A stretch of 64,000 nucleotides of DNA from an uncultured Bacilli bacterium (GTDB lineage Bacteria; Bacillota_I; Bacilli_A; RF39; UBA660), in assembly GCA_934167875.1 (NCBI GenBank), contig CAKPMC010000004.1, positions 1 through 64,000 of the forward strand, read 5' to 3'. Both the position numbers and the translations under genes were made by a program. Positions 44,208 to 53,216 of the stretch are shown in pieces. The notes under the pieces were generated by a model. That model saw nothing but the letters and a program-made list of their open reading frames with translations, was not told the origin of the DNA and did not search any database. Positions within the stretch are counted from its first letter, which is position 1. Each line of letters starts with the position of its first letter.

Positions 44208-44231
44208 GAATAGCTATCAGGCTATTCCTTT
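44207..44231. terminator. Convergent terminator
   Basis: GGAATAGC (44207-44214) and GCTATTCC (44221-44228) form a perfect stem between the sortase and the thioredoxin-like gene. T on one side and A on the other allow it to work for both strands. Confidence 0.75.
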
Positions 44232-44635
44232 ATAAATCCATTAGTTTTAAATTTAGAAACAATTCTATCTTTAGAAACACTACCATTTATTCTAGATGAT
44301 ACAGTTTCTTCAACTCCATCTTTATAGAAGATAACAGTAGGAGTACCAGTAATACCAGTCTCACTAAATAAACTATTTTCTTCTTCTTCAGTTATATGAT
44401 CAGTATTAATAAATTTAACTTCAACTTTATAACTATTAGCTACATCAGTTATTTTAGGTTTAAAGTTTATACAAGCACTACAATCAGTTCTCATAATTTC
44501 TAAAATAAACGTTTCTTTATTATCAAGTAATTCTTTATATTCCTTATAACTAATTTCCTTCATATAATCTTTTCCACAACCAGTCATTAGTAATAAACAA
44601 ACTACTAATACACAAAATTTAACTATTCTCTTCAT
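44222..44635 (-). CDS. Thioredoxin-like lipoprotein
   Basis: This 137-residue protein has a lipoprotein signal (VCLLLMTGCGK, with the lipid-modified Cys) and a thioredoxin fold with the CSAC active site (MRTDCSACINFKP) and the cis-Pro loop TGTPTVIFY. Exported thioredoxin-like proteins reduce or form disulfides in surface proteins. That fits nearby Cys-rich exported proteins, notably the 48955 product. The stop is inside the convergent terminator. Confidence 0.88.
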   Translation of the reverse strand: MKRIVKFCVLVVCLLLMTGCGKDYMKEISYKEYKELLDNKETFILEIMRTDCSACINFKPKITDVANSYKVEVKFINTDHITEEEENSLFSETGITGTPTVIFYKDGVEETVSSRINGSVSKDRIVSKFKTNGFIKE

Positions 44636-44701
44636 AATGCACCTCTCATAAAGTATAACACAAATCTATAAGTTTTACCTCTTTTTTTTAATCACAATTA
44701 A

Positions 44702-44710
44702 TGCTATAAT
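44702..44710 (+). promoter_or_regulatory. Extended -10 promoter
   Basis: TG-C-TATAAT at 44702-44710 lies 30 bases before the start at 44741. A clear -35 is not seen. Confidence 0.5.
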
Positions 44711-44740
44711 ATAGCTAGAATAAAAATAGGAGGCTATACT

Positions 44741-46306
44741 ATGATACTTAGAAAACCGTATGCTTTTTTAATAAAGTATTTTCAAAAGATTAATATTCTA
44801 CTACTCATCCTAGTTAGCTATGTCTTTTATAAGAACTTAAAAATATACCAATTTGCTAAAACATACTTAGCTACCGGTATTTATAATTCAAGTATTGATC
44901 CTATTAGTAACTACGCTAATACTTATGTTTATTTAGCCTTTATATTTATCATTGTAATTAGTTTTATCCTAATTTATTTATTAAGACATAAGGATAAACC
45001 ATATGCTAGTTATGTTTTTGTTTTAGTATCTAATGTTATTGCCTTTGCTTTTTTCTTATATACTAGCCATTATTTTACTTATACAGTAACAGAAGGATAT
45101 AATTTAGTAGCAATTAGAGTAGTAAGAGATTTACTATTTATATCAACATTACCTTACTATCCAATGATATTTATTCTATTAATTCGTTCTATTGGTATTG
45201 ATCTTAAAAACTTTGGTTTCCAAGAAGATAAAGAATTTGCTGAAATAAATGAATCAGATAGAGAAGAAGTAGAAGTACAAGTTGCTTTTAATAAAGATAG
45301 ACTTATTCGTAAAATAAAAAATAAGCTTCGCTATTTAAAATACTTCTTTTTAGAACACAAGTTTTCTCTTACGATAGTATTTGTTTTAATATTATTTATA
45401 TTTGGTTATAACTTTTATAATTATTTTTATGTTGAAAATAAAGTTTATTCTATGAATGAATCATTTAATAGTAATTATTATCGTATTACTGTTAAAAACA
45501 CTTACTTAACTGATAAAGATTATGCTGGTAATATTGTATCAGAGACCGGTAAATTTTTTATAATTGCTCAAGTTCAAATTCAAAATTTATTAAGTTCTTC
45601 CAGAGATTTTGATATTGAAAAAATGTTATTGTTTATAGACCAAGATTATTATGTTCCAACTACTAAATATAATGTTCATTTTAGTGATATGGGTAATACT
45701 TATGAAAATAAAAGTATTAAACCTAAAGAAACAGTTACTTATTCCTTAATATATGAAGTAAAAAAGCCTAATTCAAAAGCTAACTTTTTACTAAAATATC
45801 AAGATGTTTTAGCTAAAGATGGTAAATTAATTGGTGTTAAGATGAAAGTATTAGATATTAGTACATTTAAAACTAAAGGTAATTTTACTTATCCAGAACA
45901 AGCAACTATTCCAATTAATGAAGAAACTAGCATGACTTTTAGTTTTGATAAAATGGATATAACAGAAAGTAGTACTTATCGTTATCAATCATGTTTACCA
46001 GATTCATGCCCAATTTATGAAAAAACTATAACAGCTCCATCTGGATATAAAATATTATATTTGAGAGGAAATTTTGGTAGTAATACCACTCAAGAATATT
46101 TGGATTTTCTAAAAAAATATGGTAAAATTCGCTATTCTAAAGATGGTAAGACTTACCAAAGTAATATTAAATTTGCTGTTACTGGAGCATATCAAGGTAG
46201 ACATATTTATATTTCCATCCCGGATAGCATAGCTGATGCTGATTCCATATCATTTGTTTTTACTATTCGTACTTACCAATACTTCTATAAGTTAAAAGGA
46301 GAATAA
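44741..46306 (+). CDS. Membrane protein with extracytoplasmic beta domain (unknown function)
   Basis: This 521-residue protein has four membrane segments in the first 155 residues, a charged cytoplasmic loop (about 160-205), a fifth membrane segment (SLTIVFVLILFIFGYNFY) and an outside domain of about 290 residues. Part of that domain (TGKFFIIAQVQIQN, PKETVTYSLIYEV) resembles DUF4352/TelA-type beta sandwiches that often accompany secretion or envelope systems. It has an AGGAGG site and its own promoter. It begins a run of three genes ending in a class B-like sortase. Confidence 0.6.
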   Translation: MILRKPYAFLIKYFQKINILLLILVSYVFYKNLKIYQFAKTYLATGIYNSSIDPISNYANTYVYLAFIFIIVISFILIYLLRHKDKPYASYVFVLVSNVIAFAFFLYTSHYFTYTVTEGYNLVAIRVVRDLLFISTLPYYPMIFILLIRSIGIDLKNFGFQEDKEFAEINESDREEVEVQVAFNKDRLIRKIKNKLRYLKYFFLEHKFSLTIVFVLILFIFGYNFYNYFYVENKVYSMNESFNSNYYRITVKNTYLTDKDYAGNIVSETGKFFIIAQVQIQNLLSSSRDFDIEKMLLFIDQDYYVPTTKYNVHFSDMGNTYENKSIKPKETVTYSLIYEVKKPNSKANFLLKYQDVLAKDGKLIGVKMKVLDISTFKTKGNFTYPEQATIPINEETSMTFSFDKMDITESSTYRYQSCLPDSCPIYEKTITAPSGYKILYLRGNFGSNTTQEYLDFLKKYGKIRYSKDGKTYQSNIKFAVTGAYQGRHIYISIPDSIADADSISFVFTIRTYQYFYKLKGE

Positions 46307-46307
46307 T

Positions 46308-48116
46308 ATGAAAAAAAAGAAAAGAATTATTAAATTCATTATATTAGTATTAATAAGCTTACTTTTAATATTAAGTGGTATTATCTCTTGGAATGTTTAT
46401 TTTTCCAAACAAAAGTTATTTGTTGATCAAGAAAAGTTATTTCTAAATGAAGTAAAACACTATTATGATTTAAATAAACAATATTTACCTAAAAAGGGTG
46501 AAACTAGAGAAATGACTCTTCAAAATTTATATGATATTAATTATATTGATGGTCTCTATATACCTAAAACTAAAACTTTATGTGATAGTAATAGTTGGGT
46601 AAGAGTATACCATAATGATAATGATGAATATGAATATACTACATATTTAAAATGTGGTAAATATGAAACAAAAGTAGATCATATTGGACCTAAAATAACT
46701 TTAAATGGTGATATGCAATTAGTAATAGCACTAGGTAGTACTTATGAAGAATTAGGTGTAGCTAGTGTAGAAGATAATATTGATGGTAAAATTGATACTT
46801 CTAAAGTAATAATAGAATCAAATGTAGATACTTCTAAGCTAGGTAGTTATGAAGTAACTTATACTATAAGAGATAAAAATTATAATAAAACAGTTGTAAC
46901 TAGAACAGTAATAGTAGCTAATAATTTAACTGAAGTAGTAAAAAAGAATACTGATGCTACAGGTTATTATAAAGGATTGAATCAAAATAATTATTTATTA
47001 TATTCAGGAATGTTATTTAGAATAGTTAAAGTTAATGAAGATGGTAGTATTAAATTAATAACAGATGAAGCTATTACTAATTTAAGAGCTGATTATGATA
47101 ATTATGAAAATTCAAACGTTGATACTTGGTTAAAAGAAGTATATTTAAAAAGTTTAAATAAAACAGATAAATACTTAGTAGACAGTACATACTGTGTAGG
47201 TAATATAAATTCAACTACTGATTATACTACTGAATGTAGTAGTACCATTACATCAAAAGTAGGCTTACTAAATATTAGTGATTATTATAATACACTAGCT
47301 AATAATAATTCATCTATACATACATCACGATATATGTTAGCTAATAAAGTAGATAATAACTATTTATCTGCCCCAATTACAGATAAAGATATAACTGTGA
47401 CTACAAAAATATTAGCACCAATTAGACCTGTTATTACATTAAAAGCTAATTTATATCTATTAAGTGGCAATGGAAGTAGTGATAACCCATATAAATTAGA
47501 TGATTACAGTTATGCTAAAGCAAATGACTTATTAAGCAGTAGAATAGTTGGTGAATATGTTCAATATTCTGGTCTATCATTTCGTATTATAGGAATTGAT
47601 TCTAATAAAAATGTGAGATTAATTATGGCAGATCCATGGGTCGTTCAACCTAAAAATAAAGCTTTAACATTGAGTATAGAAAATTTAAGTAATACAAGAT
47701 TTAATTTGACAGAAGAAAATAATCCAGGATACATTTTAAATAATGATTATTTAGACTATATTGATACAAAATCAATAGTTGATACAGAATATGAAATTCC
47801 AACAACAGTTGATGAAGTAAATTACAATGACTATCAAACAACACCAATTAAAGCTAAAATTTTATTACCAAAAACTTATGAATTATTTGCTAGTAGCGGC
47901 AATAGTAAGGAAAATATGATATCGTCATATATGTATATTGATTCAACAGATAATTCTAATACGGTATATGCAATAAATGGTGCAACTGGCAATGTTTTTG
48001 AATTTAATACTCAAGCCTTATCAGAATATAGAATACGTGCTGTACTAACTATAAAAGGTGATTTAAAAATATCAAGTGGCAAAGGAACAATTAATTCCCC
48101 ATATTTATTAAAGTAG
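46308..48116 (+). CDS. Exported protein with DUF5011-type Ig domain and repeated beta modules
   Basis: This 602-residue protein has a basic start and one membrane segment (FIILVLISLLLILSGIISW), then an alpha-helical, pseudopilin-like stretch (LFLNEVKHYYDLNKQYL). A DUF5011/HYR-like Ig domain follows (about 125-205: GPKITLNGDMQL, GSYEVTYTIRDKNYN). Two related modules come next (LYSGMLFRIVKVNEDGSIKL and YSGLSFRIIGIDSNKNVRL), each closing with a GNGSSDNPYKL or GKGTINSPYLL-type turn. It has no LPXTG motif. It lies between a membrane protein and a sortase and may be a pilus- or surface-associated partner of them. Confidence 0.65.
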   Translation: MKKKKRIIKFIILVLISLLLILSGIISWNVYFSKQKLFVDQEKLFLNEVKHYYDLNKQYLPKKGETREMTLQNLYDINYIDGLYIPKTKTLCDSNSWVRVYHNDNDEYEYTTYLKCGKYETKVDHIGPKITLNGDMQLVIALGSTYEELGVASVEDNIDGKIDTSKVIIESNVDTSKLGSYEVTYTIRDKNYNKTVVTRTVIVANNLTEVVKKNTDATGYYKGLNQNNYLLYSGMLFRIVKVNEDGSIKLITDEAITNLRADYDNYENSNVDTWLKEVYLKSLNKTDKYLVDSTYCVGNINSTTDYTTECSSTITSKVGLLNISDYYNTLANNNSSIHTSRYMLANKVDNNYLSAPITDKDITVTTKILAPIRPVITLKANLYLLSGNGSSDNPYKLDDYSYAKANDLLSSRIVGEYVQYSGLSFRIIGIDSNKNVRLIMADPWVVQPKNKALTLSIENLSNTRFNLTEENNPGYILNNDYLDYIDTKSIVDTEYEIPTTVDEVNYNDYQTTPIKAKILLPKTYELFASSGNSKENMISSYMYIDSTDNSNTVYAINGATGNVFEFNTQALSEYRIRAVLTIKGDLKISSGKGTINSPYLLK

Positions 48117-48123
48117 GTGTCTT

Positions 48124-48897
48124 ATGAAAAGCAGAAAAAAAATTATAGTAATTTTAGTGATTTTTATAATTGCAATAATTTTCTTAGTTATATCAATAAA
48201 AAAAATTACAACAAAAAAAGCTGATAACCAATTAATGAATTTAAATTTTAAAAGTAGGGTATCAGAACTAGAAAACTTTGATAGCAAGGATTATTCAAAA
48301 ATAGGTTGGCTACAGGTACAAGGTACAACTATTGACTTACCAATTTTAGATTTTAGAAGTGCTACTGATAATAGTATTAATTATTCCTATGCTTGGCTAA
48401 ATTCCAATTATAACACTGGAGAAAATCGCCAAGTAATTAATGGGCATAACATTTTAAATGTGTCATCAACGCCATTAATTAATGATGAGAATTTGACTGA
48501 TTTTGAACCGTTAATGGCATTTACATACGCAAGTTTTGCCAAAGATAATTTATATATTCAATATACAAAAGATAATCAAGATGAAATATATTTAATATAT
48601 GCTGTTGGATTTTATGATTATTTATATGATAGTGATTATAGTTACAATGACAAAGAAAAACTGACTAAATACATAAATGATGTAAGAGAAAATAGTATAT
48701 ACGATTACGAAATAGATGTTAATTCAGATGATGATTTAATAGTATTAAAAACATGTACAAGATACTTTGGAGCAACAGAAAAGCAATCTTTTACTATTAA
48801 CGCAAGAAAATTAAGAAAAAATGAAGAAATAGTTAAATATAAAGTAACAACGAATAAGTTATTTGATGAACTACTTAATAATAGCAAAAAAGGTTAA
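48124..48897 (+). CDS. Class B-like sortase; Gln in place of catalytic Arg
   Basis: This 257-residue protein has an N-terminal anchor (IIVILVIFIIAIIFLV) and a class B sortase core: SKIGWLQVQGTTIDLPIL, His108 in VINGHN and Cys211 in IVLKTCTRYF. The class B inserted helix is present (NDKEKLTKYINDVREN). The position of the essential Arg is occupied by Gln221 in TEKQSFTINAR. Arg213 and Arg227 are the nearest alternatives. The adhesin-linked sortase at 43647 shows the same substitution. No NPQTN-type substrate is obvious next to it. Confidence 0.87.
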   Translation: MKSRKKIIVILVIFIIAIIFLVISIKKITTKKADNQLMNLNFKSRVSELENFDSKDYSKIGWLQVQGTTIDLPILDFRSATDNSINYSYAWLNSNYNTGENRQVINGHNILNVSSTPLINDENLTDFEPLMAFTYASFAKDNLYIQYTKDNQDEIYLIYAVGFYDYLYDSDYSYNDKEKLTKYINDVRENSIYDYEIDVNSDDDLIVLKTCTRYFGATEKQSFTINARKLRKNEEIVKYKVTTNKLFDELLNNSKKG

Positions 48898-48924
48898 AAA
48901 ATATTTAAAAAACATTTGAACTAT

Positions 48925-48932
48925 GATATACT
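48925..48932 (+). promoter_or_regulatory. Probable -10 region for the pilus/secretion locus
   Basis: G-A-TATACT (TG at 48924-48925) forms an extended -10 about 25 bases before the ATG at 48955. The -35 (TTTAAA at 48904) is weak. Confidence 0.4.
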
Positions 48933-48954
48933 TTATTAAGATATAGAGGTGTTT

Positions 48955-51867
48955 ATGAAAAAAATAACATATATACTAACAATTTTATTTTTATTAATTA
49001 GTTTTCCAAATATAGCAGAAGCAAAAAAAAATGATTCACAACTTAATGTTTGTCTTAATAATAGGTTGTATTCTGTTCTATATGACTCTACTAAGCCAAT
49101 TACTAGAAATATGATAGGAATTGGTGAAGATGGTAAACCCAGAATTATTAATGACGGCACATTAGATGAATATGAAATAACTTTTACTGAACTTGGTACT
49201 AAATGTCGTAACGATGGGGATAATATTATCAACTGTCCAGAAGATGGCTCTATCTATACATATAAAAATATAAGAACAGCATATTTAAATGACGATACAG
49301 AAACAGAAACAACAACTATTAATAGTGATAACATAATTCTTAATTTCAACCAATCAACAGGAAAATTTAATGTCACAATAAAAGATAAATTTAATGATAA
49401 AGTTTATATAAGATATGTATCAGATGAAAAAAATTTGAATGTTTCAGACGATGATGATATATCTAGATACTTGAATCAATTTTTAAATAGAAGTAATGGC
49501 AATTATTACATAAACGGTGTTGATGGACAATCTATCGTTTATTTAGAGTTTTATATAAAAGATTCTAATTCTAAATGTAAGGATACCTATATTGGATATA
49601 TTTCTTTTTCATTACCATCAGCTTATGATTATGAACTTGATAATCCAGCACTTTCATCTCCGAGTGACTATGGATGTGATGCCGTTAAAAATTATAAACC
49701 AGATGCTATGAAAATTGATAGCGATGAATATAAAAACTTATTATCACCCATGAAGGAAAATTATATACATGAATGCTATACAGATAAAAAATTATCGTTT
49801 GGTTCGATAGGAATAGGTGGATCAACACTAAAAAATACAATAAATAGTAAACTAGAAAAATTAAAAGATCTATTTTCTGATTACCAAATTTCTGAATCAA
49901 AAAATGGTAAGATATGTACTGATTTATATTCTACTTCACCTAAAGTAACATATGCAAGTAGTGGAAAGTACTGGGCTATGGTATGTACAGAAAAATATAC
50001 TGCTACAGGCGATGAAGCAAAATTGGTAAAAGCTGGTGAAGGATTTGAATATCAAGCAAATTATACAATAACTAGGCAGTGTAAATTAAGCCAAATTTCA
50101 AAACCAACTAAATTGCCTAAATGTGAATATGAACTCCACCATTCATGCGATTGGAATATGAGTAATGGTACTAGAAAAGGTTGTAGTGGTGCCGATTGTG
50201 ACGGTGGACCTAATGACGATTTTGATATATGTGTTAAAGAATGTGATAATGGAAAATATTCACAAGAATGTATAAATGCTTGCTACCAATCAGTTTATAG
50301 TTCAGATAGAAAATTAAGTATTTCAAATTCATCTTTAAAAAAAGATGGCAGAATACAATTTGTATCCCTTCAACACTCACAAACCTTCACACAATCTAAT
50401 ACAAATATTTCATGTACAACAGCATATGGAAGAGCTGGATACTTAATTTATTACCAATGGCCAGCAAGTGGAACACCAAAGGTAAGTGGTACAGCCTGCT
50501 TTAGTACTAATTTCTGTGCTGGAAAAGGTGCTGGTGCCTGTACATTTAATACTTATAAAACACCTGATAATTGTGTGGAAGATCCAGAAACAACATATAA
50601 AAACGCATTGGCAGCATCAAAATCTGAATATGAAGCATATATAAATTATCAACAAAGTTCAGTTCCTTCTGGAACATATACTTATCAAATTACGGACTCA
50701 TTTTTAAAAACTGGTAAAAAAACAGGAAATGAGGATAATAGTACCCCATATGTATTTGAAGTAAAAAGTAATGATAATTTTGACCCAAAAGTTAAAGTTG
50801 ATAAATCAGAATCTAAGACAGGATCTGACTACAAAACTGAAACATTAGGCAATAGTGGCGGTGAATCAGTAAGTTATTATGAAAACTATACTGTCAAAGC
50901 AGATATTAAAACAAGTCTACCTTTATCATATGTTAATAAAATAACAGGTGGAACGGTTTATAAATCTGATGAAACAACTAAAAATAATGCATATGAAATT
51001 TATCAGAACGAATCTGGTACTCGTAAATTGAGAAAAGTTCAGCAAGAAGGGACATCACCAACATCTGAATCTCATCCAATTACTGAGTTTATCGCATCAC
51101 GCTATTATCATCAAGATAACGAGAGAAAATACTACACAAGCATTTGGAGCCAGAATACTAATGTTTTAATTCTTGAAAATAGAGTTTATCTAAAACCTAG
51201 AAATGATGTTAATACTAATTATAATATCAAGGTAATAAGTTCTAGTGTGGGTGCTGGAAATTTTGGATCTACTATAGATTGCTACTATGGTGTATACAAC
51301 AGTTATTACTGTGATAATAAAGACGATTGTCCAGTACCAGAATGTAAAGAAAATTGTCCTGATCCAACAGGAATTCAATATATATATCGTGTTATTGATT
51401 TAACTGATGTTTTCCCAAATGATAGAAATCCTAGATGGAATTGGACAAGCAGTGCTGCTAGAAAAGCAAGTGAAACTCGTATAGGATACAATATTGATCC
51501 AATTGCTAAAACTAAAGATATTGAGTCAAAAGGAGAATCAATTTATACTGATCAAAGCGAAACTGACTATGAATTCTATTTAACTAGAGAGAATATAAGA
51601 AATATACGTGACTATAATAAGCATGTTAAAGACTATAATAATGATGGTTCCAACAATTATTTAGATTATAATATGAGCTGTTATATAGATGCTAAAGGCA
51701 GACAAATCTGTACTAGCAGATTTTTAGATAATATAAATGGAAATAGTGGTTCAGAAGAATCTTCTAATTATATTACTTATGGATCACAATTCACAATTGA
51801 CAGTAGAAAAGCTCTAGCTGGATGCAATGATGCTATAGGTCAATCATGTAATGATAAATACAATTAG
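48955..51867 (+). CDS. Large Cys-rich exported protein, first gene of the Tad/T4SS-like locus
   Basis: This 970-residue protein has a signal peptide (YILTILFLLISFPNIAEA) and no C-terminal membrane anchor. Many Cys residues suggest disulfides, with dense clusters near 380-440 (CEYELHHSCDW, CVKECDNGKYSQECINAC) and 780-800 (CPVPECKENCPDP). I do not recognise a family. It starts at ATG 48955, behind GAGGTG. GTG 48949 overlaps that site. It ends ten bases before the DUF5411-like gene, so it is probably co-transcribed with the Tad genes and could be a surface or tip component. The lipoprotein thioredoxin at 44222 may act on it. Confidence 0.65.
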   Translation: MKKITYILTILFLLISFPNIAEAKKNDSQLNVCLNNRLYSVLYDSTKPITRNMIGIGEDGKPRIINDGTLDEYEITFTELGTKCRNDGDNIINCPEDGSIYTYKNIRTAYLNDDTETETTTINSDNIILNFNQSTGKFNVTIKDKFNDKVYIRYVSDEKNLNVSDDDDISRYLNQFLNRSNGNYYINGVDGQSIVYLEFYIKDSNSKCKDTYIGYISFSLPSAYDYELDNPALSSPSDYGCDAVKNYKPDAMKIDSDEYKNLLSPMKENYIHECYTDKKLSFGSIGIGGSTLKNTINSKLEKLKDLFSDYQISESKNGKICTDLYSTSPKVTYASSGKYWAMVCTEKYTATGDEAKLVKAGEGFEYQANYTITRQCKLSQISKPTKLPKCEYELHHSCDWNMSNGTRKGCSGADCDGGPNDDFDICVKECDNGKYSQECINACYQSVYSSDRKLSISNSSLKKDGRIQFVSLQHSQTFTQSNTNISCTTAYGRAGYLIYYQWPASGTPKVSGTACFSTNFCAGKGAGACTFNTYKTPDNCVEDPETTYKNALAASKSEYEAYINYQQSSVPSGTYTYQITDSFLKTGKKTGNEDNSTPYVFEVKSNDNFDPKVKVDKSESKTGSDYKTETLGNSGGESVSYYENYTVKADIKTSLPLSYVNKITGGTVYKSDETTKNNAYEIYQNESGTRKLRKVQQEGTSPTSESHPITEFIASRYYHQDNERKYYTSIWSQNTNVLILENRVYLKPRNDVNTNYNIKVISSSVGAGNFGSTIDCYYGVYNSYYCDNKDDCPVPECKENCPDPTGIQYIYRVIDLTDVFPNDRNPRWNWTSSAARKASETRIGYNIDPIAKTKDIESKGESIYTDQSETDYEFYLTRENIRNIRDYNKHVKDYNNDGSNNYLDYNMSCYIDAKGRQICTSRFLDNINGNSGSEESSNYITYGSQFTIDSRKALAGCNDAIGQSCNDKYN

Positions 51868-51877
51868 GAGGTAAACC

Positions 51878-52312
51878 ATGAGTAAAGGAATGACTATTGT
51901 AGGAATTATAATTATTGGTGTATTAACACTATTTGTTGTTAATATCGTTCAAAACTATCAAAATGGTAGTGAACTTGATTTCTATTTGCTACAAGAAACA
52001 ACAGAAGCAGCAATGCTTGATGCTGTTGACTTAGGATACTATCGTTCTAGTGGTGGTATCCTAAGAGTAGATAGAGAAAAATTTCTAGAAAGCTTTGTTA
52101 GAAGATTTGCTGAAAGCGTAAATCAAGATAGAAATTATAAAATAAAAGTTATCGACTTCAATGAAACACCACCCAAAGTAAGTATCCAAGTTGGTTCAAG
52201 TACTGTTGCTACTTTTGCAGGTGACAGTTTTGATATAGTTACAAAAGTAGATGGAATATTAGAAACAAAATATTATGAAGACAGACTACTTAAAGATGTC
52301 GTAGAAGAATAA
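51878..52312 (+). CDS. Pilin-like small membrane protein (TadE/DUF5411-like)
   Basis: This 144-residue protein has one N-terminal membrane segment (GMTIVGIIIIGVLTLFVVNIV) followed by an exported alpha+beta domain. The layout is that of TadE/TadF minor pseudopilins, although the usual TadE Glu is not clear. ATTEAAMLDAVDLGYYRSS may be the conserved core of a family of unknown function. An AGGAGG site precedes the ATG. Its position immediately ahead of cpaB and the ATPase gene supports a role in pilus assembly. Confidence 0.6.
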   Translation: MSKGMTIVGIIIIGVLTLFVVNIVQNYQNGSELDFYLLQETTEAAMLDAVDLGYYRSSGGILRVDREKFLESFVRRFAESVNQDRNYKIKVIDFNETPPKVSIQVGSSTVATFAGDSFDIVTKVDGILETKYYEDRLLKDVVEE

Positions 52313-52328
52313 GAAAGGGGAAAATAAT

Positions 52329-53189
52329 ATGAAAGGTAATTTTTCAATGACTATTAAAAAGTTCTTAACTAATAAGAACACTGTTACTATTGTTGGGGTA
52401 CTATTAGCAATAGTAATTCTATATGTTGGATATAACTACCGTGTTAAATCAGCAATTAATCCAATTAAAGTACCATATGCAAAACAAACTATAAATCCTA
52501 AAACTAAAATAACTAGTGATATGATAGGAAGTATTGAGGTACCACCATCAATGCTAAAAGGTAAAGCTATTACCGATGTATCAAAAATAGTTGGTAAGTA
52601 TGTTAGTGCTGATACTATCATACCAGAAGGAAGCTTATTTTATAGCGCAGCTGTTAAATCAGCTAGCGAAATGCCAGATTCAATTATCTATAATTATCCA
52701 GATGGTTGGGTATTAGTTAATATGAGTGTTAACACTACTAATACTTATGGTAATAAAATCTTCCCAGGTAATTACATTGATATATATGTAAAAGCCGTAA
52801 ATAAAATAGATGAAGATAATATGACTAGTGAAACCAAAGATAAAATCATGGTTGGTAAATTATTAGAAAATGTTAAAGTAATCGATGTAGTAGATGCAAA
52901 TGGTGATAGTGTATTCGAAAATCTTGAAGATATTAAAACACCATCTCAAATCATCTTTGCTGTACCAGAAGAATATCATATCTTACTTCGTAAAGCTATG
53001 TATTTAAGAACATATGAAGTAACATTAATTCCAGTACCAACTGCTGAATCATTAAAAGAAAATCCTGGTGAAGTAACTATTTCTAATGAAGCTTTAAAGA
53101 ATTTCATTAATAAAGTAACTGTTTGGGATATAAATGTAACAGAAGATAATAATGGAAACATTAATATAGATTTAAATGGAAATCAATAA
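52329..53189 (+). CDS. cpaB: CpaB/RcpC-like SAF-domain pilus assembly protein
   Basis: This 286-residue protein has a membrane segment (VTIVGVLLAIVILYVGYNY) followed by a SAF domain (KVPYAKQTINPKTKITSDMIG, then GKYVSADTIIPEGSLFY) and the RcpC-type domain (FPGNYIDIYVKAV, PSQIIFAVPEEYHILLRKA). CpaB homologues work with the Tad secretin in Gram-negative cells. In a single-membrane cell they probably contact the wall or the pilus base. The short gap to the ATPase gene supports an operon. Confidence 0.85.
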   Translation: MKGNFSMTIKKFLTNKNTVTIVGVLLAIVILYVGYNYRVKSAINPIKVPYAKQTINPKTKITSDMIGSIEVPPSMLKGKAITDVSKIVGKYVSADTIIPEGSLFYSAAVKSASEMPDSIIYNYPDGWVLVNMSVNTTNTYGNKIFPGNYIDIYVKAVNKIDEDNMTSETKDKIMVGKLLENVKVIDVVDANGDSVFENLEDIKTPSQIIFAVPEEYHILLRKAMYLRTYEVTLIPVPTAESLKENPGEVTISNEALKNFINKVTVWDINVTEDNNGNINIDLNGNQ

Positions 53190-53216
53190 TAAAAAGAATA
53201 AAAAGGGGAAAATATT

